Under the pieces are notes generated by a model. It was not told where the DNA came from. It made no database searches and saw nothing but the letters and a program-made list of their open reading frames with translations. A DNA stretch of 64,000 nt from Oscillospiraceae bacterium (lineage in GTDB: Bacteria > Bacillota > Clostridia > Oscillospirales > Ruminococcaceae). Below are positions 27,393-36,497 of this stretch, in pieces. The number at the start of each line of letters is the position of its first letter. The first letter of the stretch is position 1. The stretch spans positions 1,984,001 to 2,048,000 of the forward strand of contig CP107211.1 in the NCBI GenBank assembly GCA_025757845.1, written 5' to 3'. Position numbers and translations under genes: made by a program.

Positions 27393-29972
27393 TCACGCTT
27401 CCCCCTGCACCAGGGCGCGGATCTGCTTTTCCACGTTCTGCACTTCTTCGTGGAACATGCGGGCGGAAACGCGCAGGGCACCGTGGCCCAGGATGATGAT
27501 CTGTTCCATGCCGTCGGAGGTGGCCACCCGGACACGGCGGTTCCGGCCGATCTCATGGGTGACCCGCTCGATGAACATGTCCGCCGTTTCGGCCTCCTTG
27601 GTGTAGACCACATGGATATTGTGGTACTGCTCGATACTGCCGGGGCTGCCGGGCACCCGGTAGGCGTCGAACACCAGGATGAGCACGCACTTCTGGAAGC
27701 CCTGATAGTTGCACAGGATGTCCATCAGCTTGTGGCGGGCGGCGTCCAGGCTCTCTTTGGAAAGGGCGTTCAGCTCGTCCCACGCAAAGATGATGTTGTA
27801 GCCGTCCACCAGCAGGTATTCCGGCGCGATCTCCCACTGCTCGGCGGCAAAGTCGGGGCGCTCCCGCTTCTGCACCGGGCGGAAGGCTGCCAGCGGGTCC
27901 CGCTTGATGGGGCCGTAGGTGCGCTCAAAAATTTTGAGCAGCTCGGCGTCCTCTTCCAGCGTGGCGCGGTAGGCCATGGCCCGGCGCTGAGGCACAGCCG
28001 CTTCCTGCTCCGGACGGGTGCTTTTGCCCCAGCCGCTGTCCACATGCATGTGGCTGCGCACCTGATCCCAGGGCACCACAAATCCGGCCCCGTGGGCGCA
28101 GAACACTGAATCTGCCGGGTTGTCGAGGTCGTGCTCCGGCTCATAGCCGATGGCCGCGATCACCTCCTGCGCGTTGTGGCAGGGGCGGTAGCCGTCCAGT
28201 GTCAGGCTCAGATGACCCCGGCCGCGGGTGTAGCTCACCACCTCCATGGGGTAGCTGCGCATGGTGGACACCGGCGCAAACCCGGTGAGCACCGCCGTCT
28301 CCTCTCCGCTTTCCGGCGGGTCAAAGGTGCCCTCCATGCGCTGGATATCGCTCATGGCGCGGCCGATGTTCTCGGCGGGCACCTCCAGCCGAAAAGCATA
28401 CCACGGCTCCAGCAGCTGGCTTTTGGCCAGCATCAGGCCCTGCCGTACTGCGCGGTAGGTGGCCTGCCGGAAGTCGCCGCCCTCGGTGTGCTTGAGGTGG
28501 GCCCGGCCCGCAATGAGGGTGATCTTCACATCGGTGAGGGGCGACCCGGTCAGCACGCCAAGGTGCTGTTTTTCTTCCAGATGGGTCAGCACCAGCCGCT
28601 GCCAGTTTTTGTCCAGCACCTCTTCCCGGCAGTCGGCGGCAAACTGCATGCCGCTGCCGCGGGGCAGGGGTTCCAGTTTCAGGTGCACTTCCGCGTAATG
28701 GCGCAGCGGCTCATAGTGGCCCACGCCCTCCATGGGCTCGGTGATGGTCTCCTTGTACAGGATGCCGCCGGGGCCGAACTCCACTTCCAGCCCAAACCGC
28801 TCGGCCAGCAGGCTGCGCAGCACCTCCAGCTGGATCTCGCCCATCAGCTGGACATGGATCTCGCCCAGCGTCTCGTTCCATACCACATGGAGCTGGGGTT
28901 CCTCTTCTTCCAGCCGGTGCAGCTTGCCCAGTGCCGCATGCACGTCGGCCCCCTCCGGCAGCAGCACCTGATAGCTCAGCACCGGTTCCAGCACCGGCAG
29001 GTCACTGTCCCGCTCTGCGCCCAGTCCCTCGCCGGGGCGGGCCTTGGTCAGGCCGGTCACGGCACACACCTGCCCGGGACCGATGGCCTCTGTCAGTGTG
29101 TATTTGGCACCGGAATACAGCCGCAGCTGATTGGCTTTTTCGGCCCAGAGCTCGCCGTCCGCTTCGCCGGTAAGCTGGGCTTTCACCTTCAGTTCCCCGC
29201 CGGTGACCCGCAGCCAGGTCAGGCGCGCGCCCTGCTCGTCCTGCGACACCTTGAACACCTTGGCTCCAAAGGCTTCCAGCGCCGGGGCCGGGCGGGTGTA
29301 ACGGTCCAGTCCGTCCAGCAGGGCATCCACGCCCTCCAGCTTGAGGGCCGCCCCGAACCAGCACGGGAACACATGCCGCCGCGCAATGGCAGGGATGAGA
29401 TCGGCGTCCTGCAGCTGTCCGGCGTCCAGCATCCGGTCCATCAGGTTTTCGTCGCACAGGGCCAGCGCCTCGTCCCGGTCGGCCTGCTCTGCGCCAAAGT
29501 CCACAAAGCCTTCGCCCAGGCGGCGGTTCAGCTGGGCAAGAAGCTCCTGCCGCTCCATGCCGGGCAGGTCCATCTTGTTCACGAACACAAAAGTGGGCAC
29601 ATGGTAACGCCGCAGCAGCCGCCAGAGCGTCTCGGTATGGCTCTGCACGCCATCGGTGCCGCTGACCACCAGCACCGCGTAATCCAGCACCTGCAGGGTG
29701 CGCTCCGTCTCGGTGGAAAAATCCACATGGCCCGGTGTGTCCAGCAGGGTGATGTCGGTATCGCCCGCTGTGAGCAGGGCCTGTTTGGAAAAGATGGTGA
29801 TGCCACGCGCTTTTTCCAGCGCGTCGGTGTCCAGAAAGGCGTCCTTGTGATCCACCCGGCCCAGGCGGCGGGTCACACCGGCGCGGTAGAGCATGGCTTC
29901 CGACAGGGTGGTCTTGCCGGAGTCCACATGGGCCAGAATGCCCAGTACGATTTGTTTGCGCGTTGATTCCAT
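27393..29972 (-). CDS. Tet(M)-like translational GTPase fused to a C-terminal YacP/Rae1-type NYN nuclease domain
   Basis: 859 aa, about 210 longer than Tet(M)-type proteins. Residues 1-650 follow the ribosomal-protection GTPase plan: AHVDSGKTT, DTPGHVDF, NKMD, then domains II-V. Residues about 715-859 form a NYN domain with LLVDGYN (Asp723 region), VLILVFDAYRVPG, TKEAETADMFIE, VATSDGMEQ and GHGALRVSARMF, very close to YacP/Rae1, a ribosome-associated mRNA endonuclease in B. subtilis. The GTPase part should bind near the ribosomal A site, so the fusion may place the nuclease there. Tetracycline protection cannot be claimed from sequence. The ATG at 29972 is chosen because of GAGGGAGA upstream. 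Confidence 0.88.
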   Translation of the reverse strand: MESTRKQIVLGILAHVDSGKTTLSEAMLYRAGVTRRLGRVDHKDAFLDTDALEKARGITIFSKQALLTAGDTDITLLDTPGHVDFSTETERTLQVLDYAVLVVSGTDGVQSHTETLWRLLRRYHVPTFVFVNKMDLPGMERQELLAQLNRRLGEGFVDFGAEQADRDEALALCDENLMDRMLDAGQLQDADLIPAIARRHVFPCWFGAALKLEGVDALLDGLDRYTRPAPALEAFGAKVFKVSQDEQGARLTWLRVTGGELKVKAQLTGEADGELWAEKANQLRLYSGAKYTLTEAIGPGQVCAVTGLTKARPGEGLGAERDSDLPVLEPVLSYQVLLPEGADVHAALGKLHRLEEEEPQLHVVWNETLGEIHVQLMGEIQLEVLRSLLAERFGLEVEFGPGGILYKETITEPMEGVGHYEPLRHYAEVHLKLEPLPRGSGMQFAADCREEVLDKNWQRLVLTHLEEKQHLGVLTGSPLTDVKITLIAGRAHLKHTEGGDFRQATYRAVRQGLMLAKSQLLEPWYAFRLEVPAENIGRAMSDIQRMEGTFDPPESGEETAVLTGFAPVSTMRSYPMEVVSYTRGRGHLSLTLDGYRPCHNAQEVIAAIGYEPEHDLDNPADSVFCAHGAGFVVPWDQVRSHMHVDSGWGKSTRPEQEAAVPQRRAMAYRATLEEDAELLKIFERTYGPIKRDPLAAFRPVQKRERPDFAAEQWEIAPEYLLVDGYNIIFAWDELNALSKESLDAARHKLMDILCNYQGFQKCVLILVFDAYRVPGSPGSIEQYHNIHVVYTKEAETADMFIERVTHEIGRNRRVRVATSDGMEQIIILGHGALRVSARMFHEEVQNVEKQIRALVQGEA

Positions 29973-30030
29973 CCGCTCAGTCTCCCTCAATGCATATTCC
30001 TATTTATTGTATCACGGGCGGGGCAAAAAG

Positions 30031-30063
30031 AAAAGCGGAGCGACCGCAGTCACTCCGCTTTTT
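30031..30063 (-). terminator. Terminator after gpmI
   Basis: Stem AAAGCGGAGCGAC / GTCACTCCGCTTT with one mismatch, followed by a T-rich tract on the minus strand, 15 bases past the gpmI stop. Confidence 0.8.
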
Positions 30064-30076
30064 AAAAGGATTTGAT

Positions 30077-31603
30077 TTACTCCACGATGATGCTCTTGCC
30101 AGTCATCTCTGCCGGGACAGGCAGGCCGATGTAGGGCAGCATGGTGGGTGCGATGTCGGCCAGGCAGCCGCCCTCGCGCAGCTTCACGTCGCCGCAGCCA
30201 ACGGCCACGAAGGGCACCACGTTGGTGGTGTGGGCGGTGAAGGGGGTGCCGTCCGGGTTCATCATCTTTTCGGCATTGCCGTGGTCCGCAGTGATAAAGG
30301 CGCAGCCGCCGGCGTTCAGCACGGCAGAGACCACCTGGTCCACAGCAGTGTCCACAGCCTCGACGGCCTTGACGGCAGCGTCGAACACGCCGGTGTGGCC
30401 GACCATGTCGCAGTTGGCGAAGTTCAGGATGACCACGTCGTACTTGCCGCTCTCAATGCGCTTGACGCATTCGGCAGCCACTTCGGGGGCGCTCATCTCC
30501 GGCTTCAGGTCGTAGGTAGCCACCTTCGGGCTGGGGATGACGCAGCGGTCCTCGCCCTCGTAGGGAGCCTCGACGCCGCCGTTGAAGAAGAAGGTGACGT
30601 GTGCGTACTTCTCGGTCTCTGCAATGCGCAGCTGGGTCTTGCCGTTCTCAGACAGGTACTGGCCCAGAACGTTCTTCAGCTCCACCGGCGGGTAAGCCAC
30701 TTCGCAATTGGGCATGGTGGCGTCGTACTCGGCCATGCAGACGTAGTGCACCTGCTTGCGGCCGCCGCGGCGCTCGAAGCCCTTGAAGTCATCGTCGCAG
30801 AAGATGCGGGTCATCTGACGGGCACGGTCGGGGCGGAAGTTCATGAAGATGACGGTGTCGCCGTCCTGCACGCGGCCGCCCTCGCAGGTGACGCAGGGCA
30901 GAACGAACTCGTCGGTCTTGTCGGCAGCGTAGGAAGCCTCGATGGCCTCGGCGGCATTGGCGGCGTGGTTGCCCTCGCCGTAGACAAAGGCAGCATAGGC
31001 CTTCTCTTCACGGTCCCAGTTGTTGTCGCGGTCCATGGCGTAATAACGACCGGAAACGCTGGCGATCTTGCCGATGCCCAGCTCGTCCAGCTTGGCCTGC
31101 AGGTCCGCCAGGAAGCGCTTGCCGTCATGGGGGTCGGTGTCGCGGCCGTCGGTGATGCAGTGCAGGTAGACGTCCTTGGCACCCATGTGCTTGGCCATTT
31201 CCAGCACGCCGAACCAGTGGTCAGCGTGGCTGTGGACGCCGCCGGTGCCCACCAGGCCCATCAGATGGATGGCCTTGCCGGCGTCGATGGCAGCCTGCAT
31301 GTTCTTGACCAGCACCGGGTTCTTGAACATCTCACCGTCCTTGATGGACTTGGTGATCAGGGTCAGCTGCTGGTACACGATGCGGCCGGCACCCATGTTG
31401 GTGTGACCGACCTCGGAGTTGCCCATCTGGCCGTCGGGCAGGCCAACTGCCATGCCGGAAGCCTCGATGGTGGTCATGGGGTATTTTGCCATCAGAGCAT
31501 CCAGATGGGGGGTCTTGGCGGCCACCACGGCGTTGCCGTAGGTCTCGCCAGGCACCCAGCCGAAGCCATCCATGATGCACAGAAGAACAGGTTTCTTTGC
31601 CAT
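30077..31603 (-). CDS. gpmI: 2,3-bisphosphoglycerate-independent phosphoglycerate mutase
   Basis: 508 aa, full family length. The catalytic Ser lies in GNSEVGHTN and metal ligands in CIMDGFG and ADHGNAE, with HSHADHW and RFLADLQAKLDELG in between. It interconverts 3- and 2-phosphoglycerate with Mn as cofactor. AAAGGAG precedes the ATG. It is last of the pgk-tpiA-gpmI cluster on this strand. Confidence 0.97.
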   Translation of the reverse strand: MAKKPVLLCIMDGFGWVPGETYGNAVVAAKTPHLDALMAKYPMTTIEASGMAVGLPDGQMGNSEVGHTNMGAGRIVYQQLTLITKSIKDGEMFKNPVLVKNMQAAIDAGKAIHLMGLVGTGGVHSHADHWFGVLEMAKHMGAKDVYLHCITDGRDTDPHDGKRFLADLQAKLDELGIGKIASVSGRYYAMDRDNNWDREEKAYAAFVYGEGNHAANAAEAIEASYAADKTDEFVLPCVTCEGGRVQDGDTVIFMNFRPDRARQMTRIFCDDDFKGFERRGGRKQVHYVCMAEYDATMPNCEVAYPPVELKNVLGQYLSENGKTQLRIAETEKYAHVTFFFNGGVEAPYEGEDRCVIPSPKVATYDLKPEMSAPEVAAECVKRIESGKYDVVILNFANCDMVGHTGVFDAAVKAVEAVDTAVDQVVSAVLNAGGCAFITADHGNAEKMMNPDGTPFTAHTTNVVPFVAVGCGDVKLREGGCLADIAPTMLPYIGLPVPAEMTGKSIIVE

Positions 31604-31633
31604 AAAATGAAATCTCCTTTAATTTTGAACAAA

Positions 31634-31675
31634 TAGCGCCCGGCTCAGCGCTGGATTACGGCGCAGCCGGGCGCT
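31634..31675 (-). promoter_or_regulatory. Hairpin between tpiA and gpmI
   Basis: AGCGCCCGGCT (31634-31644) pairs exactly with AGCCGGGCGCT (31665-31675). No strong T run follows, so this may be a processing, stability or partial termination site within the operon. Confidence 0.5.
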
Positions 31676-31698
31676 GGAAAGCATAATTTCGTCAGCCC

Positions 31699-32469
31699 TT
31701 AGCCCTTGGTGGCTGCGTTGACGATGACTGCAAAGTCAGGAGCCTTCAGGGATGCGCCGCCGATCAGGCCGCCGTCCACGTCCTTCTTGCTCAGCAGCTC
31801 TTCGCAGTTCTTGGCGTTCATGCTGCCGCCGTACTGGATGGTGGTAGCCTCAGCCACAGCCTCACCGTACACCTCGCCGATGACCTTGCGGATCTGGCCG
31901 CAGACTTCCTCCGCCTGGTCCGCAGTAGCGGTCTTGCCGGTGCCGATGGCCCAGATGGGCTCGTAAGCGATGACCACGTTGGCCATCTGCTCAGCGGTCA
32001 CGTCACGCAGAGCGATCTTGGTCTGCATGCGCACCAGCTCCTCGGTCACGCCCTCTTCGCGCTGCTGCAGGCTCTCGCCCACGCAGATGATGACCTTCAG
32101 GCCAGCGTTCAGGGCTGCCAGAGCGCGCTTGTTCACGGTCTGGTCGGTCTCTGCGAAATACTGACGGCGCTCGGAGTGGCCCACGATGACATACTCCACG
32201 CCCAGATCCACCAGCATGTCGGCGCTGATCTCACCAGTGAAAGCACCGGACTTCTCGAAGTGGACGTTCTCGGCACCCACATGGATGTTGGTGCCCTTGG
32301 TCTTTTCCACAGCGGTGACCAGGTCGGTGTAGGGGGTGCAGATGACGACCTCGCAGCCTGCGTCCTGCACGGCGGGCACCAGCTCGTCCACCAGAACAGC
32401 AGCCTCAGAGGCGGTCTTGTTCATCTTCCAGTTGCCTGCAATAATAGCCTTGCGCTTTGCCTTATCCAT
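31699..32469 (-). CDS. tpiA: Triosephosphate isomerase
   Basis: 256 aa TIM barrel. It carries the substrate Lys in NWKMNK, the electrophilic His in IVGHSERR, the catalytic Glu in [14 protein letters not shown] and the phosphate loop in [18 protein letters not shown] lies before the ATG. It converts dihydroxyacetone phosphate and glyceraldehyde 3-phosphate. Confidence 0.98.
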   Translation of the reverse strand: MDKAKRKAIIAGNWKMNKTASEAAVLVDELVPAVQDAGCEVVICTPYTDLVTAVEKTKGTNIHVGAENVHFEKSGAFTGEISADMLVDLGVEYVIVGHSERRQYFAETDQTVNKRALAALNAGLKVIICVGESLQQREEGVTEELVRMQTKIALRDVTAEQMANVVIAYEPIWAIGTGKTATADQAEEVCGQIRKVIGEVYGEAVAEATTIQYGGSMNAKNCEELLSKKDVDGGLIGGASLKAPDFAVIVNAATKG

Positions 32470-32508
32470 GATACTCTATCTCCTTTATTTACCTTCTGCA
32501 AACAAAAA

Positions 32509-32536
32509 GGTGCGGCGGCGTTGCAGCCGCCGCACC
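32509..32536 (-). terminator. Terminator or attenuator between pgk and tpiA
   Basis: Perfect stem GGTGCGGCGGC / GCCGCCGCACC with a six-base loop, followed on the minus strand by TTTTTGTTT. It lies 20 bases past pgk and before tpiA, so it could lower expression of the downstream genes relative to pgk. Confidence 0.85.
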
Positions 32537-32556
32537 CATCCTGATGCCGGAAAAAA

Positions 32557-33765
32557 TTATGCGTTCTGGATGACTGCGATGCCGGGCAGCTCCTTGCCCT
32601 CCAGATACTCCAGAGAAGCGCCGCCGCCGGTGGAGATGTGGGTCATCTTGTCGCCCAGACCCATCTGCTGCACAGCTGCTGCGCTGTCGCCGCCGCCGAT
32701 GACGGTGGTAGCGTCGCTCTCAGCCATAGCCTTAGCAACGGCCAGAGTGCCGGCTGCCAGAGTGGGGTTCTCGAACACGCCCATGGGTCCGTTCCAGACA
32801 ACGGTCTTGGAAGCCTTGACGGCGTCAGCAAACAGCTTCATGGTCTCAGGGCCGATGTCGCAGCCTTCCATGTCTGCCGGGATCGCAGTGACGGGCACAA
32901 CGGTGGTCTCGACGGGTGCGTCGATGGGATCGGGGAAGTCCTTGATGCAGACAGCATCGACGGGCAGCAGCAGCTTGACGCCCTTCTCCTGAGCCTTGGC
33001 CATCATCTCCTTGCAGTAGTCCAGCTTGGAGTCATCGCACAGGCTCTTGCCCACTTCGTAGCCCTGAGCCTTGACGAAGGTGTAAGCCATGCCGCCGCCG
33101 ATGATCAGGGTATCGACCTTCTCCAGCAGGTTGGAGATGACGTTCAGCTTGTCAGCGACCTTTGCGCCGCCCAGGATGGCGGTGAAGGGACGGACGGGAT
33201 CGTTCACGGCGTTGCCCAGGTACTTGATCTCCTTCTCCATCAGGTAGCCGACAGCGGTGTCCTTGATGTAGTCGGTGACGCCTGCGGTGGAGCAGTGTGC
33301 ACGGTGGCAGCTGCCGAATGCATCGTCAACGTATGCATCAGCCAGAGAAGCCAGCTCCTGGCTGAACTCGGGCATGTTCTTGGTCTCTTCCTTGCGGAAA
33401 CGGGTGTTCTGCAGCAGAACGACGTCGCCGTTGTTCATGGCAGCCACAGCAGCCTTTGCGTTGTCGCCCACGACGGTGTCGTCGTCCGCAAACACAACGG
33501 TCTTGCCCAGCTTTGCGCTCAGAGCCACAGCAACGGGTGCCAGGCTGAACTTTGCCTCGGGGCCGTTCTTGGGCTTGCCCAGGTGGCTGCACAGGATGAC
33601 CTTAGCGCCATCGTTGACCAGCTTCTGGATGGTGGGCAGAGCCGCATTGATGCGGTTCTCGTTGGTGATGACACCGTCCTTCATCGGGACGTTGAAATCG
33701 CAGCGGACAAGCACCTTCTTGCCGCAGTAGTTCTGATCGTCGATCGTCTTCTTACCTAAACCCAT
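32557..33765 (-). CDS. pgk: Phosphoglycerate kinase
   Basis: 402 aa, full length. Substrate-binding [38 protein letters not shown] and the nucleotide loop GGGDSAAAV are all present. GAGAGGAG precedes the ATG. It makes ATP from 1,3-bisphosphoglycerate. An intact gap is not next to it; only a 34-codon remnant is found upstream at 34201. Confidence 0.98.
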   Translation of the reverse strand: MGLGKKTIDDQNYCGKKVLVRCDFNVPMKDGVITNENRINAALPTIQKLVNDGAKVILCSHLGKPKNGPEAKFSLAPVAVALSAKLGKTVVFADDDTVVGDNAKAAVAAMNNGDVVLLQNTRFRKEETKNMPEFSQELASLADAYVDDAFGSCHRAHCSTAGVTDYIKDTAVGYLMEKEIKYLGNAVNDPVRPFTAILGGAKVADKLNVISNLLEKVDTLIIGGGMAYTFVKAQGYEVGKSLCDDSKLDYCKEMMAKAQEKGVKLLLPVDAVCIKDFPDPIDAPVETTVVPVTAIPADMEGCDIGPETMKLFADAVKASKTVVWNGPMGVFENPTLAAGTLAVAKAMAESDATTVIGGGDSAAAVQQMGLGDKMTHISTGGGASLEYLEGKELPGIAVIQNA

Positions 33766-33848
33766 GGTAATAAACTCCTCTCAAACTTTGATTTCTGAAC
33801 TAGAGTTTCGCTCGCTTTTCAGGGGGCATTCCTGCCCCGCCTGTTACT

Positions 33849-33877
33849 ATTATAAACAAAAACTGTGTACAATGCAA
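33849..33877 (-). promoter_or_regulatory. Sigma-A promoter of pgk
   Basis: On the minus strand TTGCAT (33872-33877), 17-bp spacer, TATAAT (33849-33854), with a leader of about 80 bases. The gap 33878-34080 shows nothing else. Confidence 0.82.
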
Positions 33878-34080
33878 GGACGCAGAATAGATAATTGTTT
33901 AACAAACATTTCCTGTGGTTGTTCCAAAATGTGTCTATTTTGACCGAACCGGGCACAAACCACGATGCATCCCTGTTTTTGCGAGCGACATCTCTCTCCT
34001 GCCGTACCATTTTTACCGGCAGGAACAGACGCTTCCCCTGCTGTATACGCCCCGATCAAAATACACCCGGACAAACAAAA

Positions 34081-34117
34081 GCACCCTTTTCTCCACGGAA
34101 TGCAGAGAAAAGGGTGC
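34081..34117 (-). terminator. Terminator after the gap remnant
   Basis: GCACCCTTTTCT (34081-34092) / AGAAAAGGGTGC (34106-34117) perfect 12-bp stem followed on the minus strand by TTTTGTTTGT. Confidence 0.85.
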
Positions 34118-34200
34118 AAGTCAACGTATTCACATGGCCATGCCGGAACCGGCACAGCCCGGTACGTTCACCTCAGGCACTTTCCAGTGAGAAGCTATGA

Positions 34201-34305
34201 TCAGCAGTTCTCAGCGAAGTACTTGATGGTACGGACCATCTGAGAGGTGTAGGAGTTCTCGTTGTCGTACCAAGACACGACCTGGACCTGGTAGGTGTCG
34301 TCGTA
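34201..34305 (-). pseudogene. gap: 3'-terminal remnant of glyceraldehyde-3-phosphate dehydrogenase
   Basis: The minus strand reads SYDDTYQVQVVSWYDNENSY followed by TSQMVRTIKYFAENC and a stop. This is the conserved C-terminus of GapA, including the SWYDNE and YTSQMVRTI blocks. The frame is broken by a TAG just upstream, and no other part of gap is present, so only about 34 codons survive. The remnant lies between a perfect promoter (34415-34443) and a terminator (34081-34117). It marks the point where core chromosome gives way to accessory DNA. A functional gap must exist elsewhere. Confidence 0.85.
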
Positions 34306-34414
34306 GCTACGCTAGTTTTTCGCACACTTTTTGTAGTCGTTCCTAATTTTGAAACAACAGTTACAGTACCACAGCGCACAGTTGTCGTACTAAACCCGGC
34401 TTGTTCGTACCACC

Positions 34415-34443
34415 ATTATACCACGTTTCAGCGTTATTTTCAA
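34415..34443 (-). promoter_or_regulatory. Sigma-A promoter reading into the gap remnant
   Basis: TTGAAA (34438-34443), 17-bp spacer, TATAAT (34415-34420) on the minus strand. The transcript would run about 330 bases to the terminator at 34081 and has no good open frame besides the remnant. Confidence 0.75.
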
Positions 34444-34801
34444 GTTTTCCCTCTTTCTTTTTTCGCCGGTATATTTATGCGAGCGATAACGTATATTCTC
34501 ATTTACCAATCTTCGGAGAGCCTGGGGCCCGGGGCCTCCGCCGGGGCGTCTGCCCTGCCCAGGTACTCTCCTCAGTCCGTGATCTTGCGGCTTTGAGGGG
34601 TGATCTTGGGGTGGATCTTATGGGGGTGAGCAGATACCAGATGGCTGTGTAGCAGGTTGTTTGTGGCCCTTGCAGCTTTTTCCCGGCGGTTTTTGGATTG
34701 AAATTTCACCGGACGTGTTTTGAAGGGTACGGTGGGAAAAGGGAGACATTTGTTTGATATGGAACAGTCAACAATAAAAGACGTCATCCATCCTTAGAAT
34801 G
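34444..34801. other. Intergenic stretch with a long GC-rich hairpin
   Basis: No gene is supported. GGAGAG-CCTGGG (34515-34526) pairs with CCCAGG-TA-CTCTCC (34558-34571), making an imperfect stem around a 31-base GC-rich loop. No T run follows. It could be a structured RNA or the end of a decayed element. Confidence 0.4.
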
Positions 34802-35599
34802 TCACATCTGCCGACCAGCTCTTTTCATCTTCCCATTCACTTTATCCGGCATATCAATGAGTCCGAATCGGTAGAACATTCCATAAATATAAGTCACGCC
34901 TCGGATGTCGCCCAGAGCTTTCGGGCGGTTTACCACTGCTCCCACCTCTTTTATATTGTTCAGTGCCAGCAATACCGAACTCCAGGCCAGGCTTTTACTG
35001 TTCTCCCGGCGGTCAATCCAAAGCTCTTTTGTGTATTGGCCATTCCGACCTTTTCGTATTTCATAGGTAAAGGGTAAGCCGGAATAGGTTTTGAACCGCA
35101 CTCCAGAATAAAGCAGGACCACCTCCCACAAATGCTCCTCTGTCGGCTCGGTTCGCAGCTTTCTTACTGCCCTGTATCTCCGCTGCCGCTCTGCTCCCAC
35201 ACTGATTTTTTCCACAGGTGCCTCCTTTGGAAAGTACACGCCCTTTTCGTATGGCAGGTACGAGGTGACAGAGGCTTTGGAAAGTTTCAGAGTGTTTGCA
35301 GTTGAGAGTATGGAGGTTTTGTAGTCTTGTGTTTCACGGTATTCTTGAAAGGTAGCTTGCACCTTCTCCGCCACTTCAGATTCATACACACCGGCTGTGA
35401 TGAGGAGCTTCCGTACCTTGATTGGATTCAGAGTTAGCGCATCTGCAATGGATCGAAGGGAGCAGTCCTCCCCATAAAGAGCAACAGCAGCATCCATCTG
35501 CTCTTTCAGATTCTTCCCGGCATCATGCTCCGGCTTCAGCTTCTTCCGACCGCCGCCGGGCTTCTGGGATTTATAAGCTCTTTTCTCTCCCATAATCAT
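34802..35599 (-). CDS. Unrecognised protein with helix-turn-helix-like segments
   Basis: 265 aa, basic. It opens with a Lys/Gly-rich stretch (KSQKPGGGRKKLKPEHD) and then has two helical parts that look like DNA-binding helices: CSLRSIADALTLNPIKVRKLL (helix-turn-helix spacing) and STANTLKLSKASVTSYLPY. The ATG overlaps the TGA of the VOC gene upstream, so the two are coupled. I do not recognise the family; a regulator carried by accessory DNA is the simplest reading. Confidence 0.6.
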   Translation of the reverse strand: MIMGEKRAYKSQKPGGGRKKLKPEHDAGKNLKEQMDAAVALYGEDCSLRSIADALTLNPIKVRKLLITAGVYESEVAEKVQATFQEYRETQDYKTSILSTANTLKLSKASVTSYLPYEKGVYFPKEAPVEKISVGAERQRRYRAVRKLRTEPTEEHLWEVVLLYSGVRFKTYSGLPFTYEIRKGRNGQYTKELWIDRRENSKSLAWSSVLLALNNIKEVGAVVNRPKALGDIRGVTYIYGMFYRFGLIDMPDKVNGKMKRAGRQM

Positions 35600-35979
35600 T
35601 CGTGCAATTCCAGCGGCAGTCCGTCCGGATCATGGAAGAAAGTCATCTTCTTACCAGTATAATCGTCAACCCGAACCGGCTCACATTCAATCCCAACTTC
35701 TGCCAATTCCCTCACCGTCTGCTCTACACTCTCTACACAGAAAGCAAGATGCCGCAGCCCACATGCTTCCGGCCGGTTCACTCGCTTCGGCGGGTTTTCC
35801 TCAGCGAAAATCTCCAGTTCCGTGTGTTCATTAACACGAAGATCCAGTTTCCAGTCCTTACGCTCTGGGCGATAGTTTTCTCTGATGACAGAGAATTCCA
35901 ACTTGTTTACATAAAAATTCTTTGCGGCTTCGTAGTCAGATACGATGATTGCAATATGATGTATTTTTGATAAGTTCAT
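35596..35979 (-). CDS. VOC-family (glyoxalase/YaeR-like) metalloenzyme
   Basis: 127 aa. LSKIHHIAIIVSDYEAAKNF, ENYRPERKDWKLDL, LEIFAEENPPKRVNRPEACG and FFHDPDGLPLELHE match the small YaeR/SMU1112c group of the vicinal oxygen chelate fold, with metal ligands His and Glu. Substrate unknown. The start at 35979 fits the length of relatives and has GGAG upstream; an ATG at 35994 is an alternative. Confidence 0.82.
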   Translation of the reverse strand: MNLSKIHHIAIIVSDYEAAKNFYVNKLEFSVIRENYRPERKDWKLDLRVNEHTELEIFAEENPPKRVNRPEACGLRHLAFCVESVEQTVRELAEVGIECEPVRVDDYTGKKMTFFHDPDGLPLELHE

Positions 35980-36048
35980 TTTCTCACGCTCCATTTCTTT
36001 TATTTTTATTCAATCTTTATTTTCGTTACAAACTATATATTAACCTTC

Positions 36049-36093
36049 AAAAAAAAACCGTGTGAACTCCTGGAGTTCAGTTTGTCCACACGG
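36049..36093 (-). terminator. Terminator of the coiled-coil gene
   Basis: CCGTGTG ... CACACGG outer stem with an inner GAACTCC / GGAGTTC stem; nine T follow on the minus strand. Confidence 0.85.
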
Positions 36094-36099
36094 CCGATC

Positions 36100-36426
36100 T
36101 TATTTCAGTTTTTCGAGGATCTCGTCCGCACTCATACCGCTTGCCAACAGCTTCTTCAGCACAGCCTCTGCTTCAGCCTTCTTAGCTTCTTCAGCGGCCT
36201 TAGCATCTGCCTTTGCCTTCTTCGATTCCAGGGCTGCCGCTTCTTTTTCGGCCTTCTTCAGAGCAGTCTTCTTCTCTTTCAAGTCAGCCTTCAAAGTGTC
36301 AATGTTGGCAGTGATGGATGCGATCTCAGTATTCAGAGACGCAATAGTCTCCTGCTTCTCCGCAATCTGAGATGCGTAGTCGTTATTGGTTTTGGGACGG
36401 TTTTTGCTGCCTTTCGTTCTGGGCAT
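36100..36426 (-). CDS. Small Lys/Ala/Glu-rich coiled-coil protein
   Basis: 108 aa. The basic N-terminus PRTKGSKNRPK resembles an AT-hook-like or nucleoid-binding tail. A continuous charged helix follows (residues 18-85, heptads of Ala, Leu, Lys, Glu), and a short C-terminal segment ASGMSADEILEKL looks like a small helical pair. It is probably a DNA-associated structural protein; I cannot name a family. Confidence 0.7.
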   Translation of the reverse strand: MPRTKGSKNRPKTNNDYASQIAEKQETIASLNTEIASITANIDTLKADLKEKKTALKKAEKEAAALESKKAKADAKAAEEAKKAEAEAVLKKLLASGMSADEILEKLK

Positions 36427-36497
36427 AGGTGATAACCTCTTTCCTTTTATAGTGGTTTAAGTATAGTATCATAAAATCTTAAATGTAAGATTTTTTA

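Noticed and set aside
27393..29972. Calling the gene a tetracycline-resistance determinant
   Set aside because: The GTPase part resembles Tet(M), but the nuclease fusion and chromosomal setting point to another role; sequence alone does not support resistance.
34173..34379. 68-codon open frame over the gap remnant in another frame
   Set aside because: Low-complexity Thr/Val/Ser content and no ribosome site. The gap C-terminus is in a different frame of the same strand.
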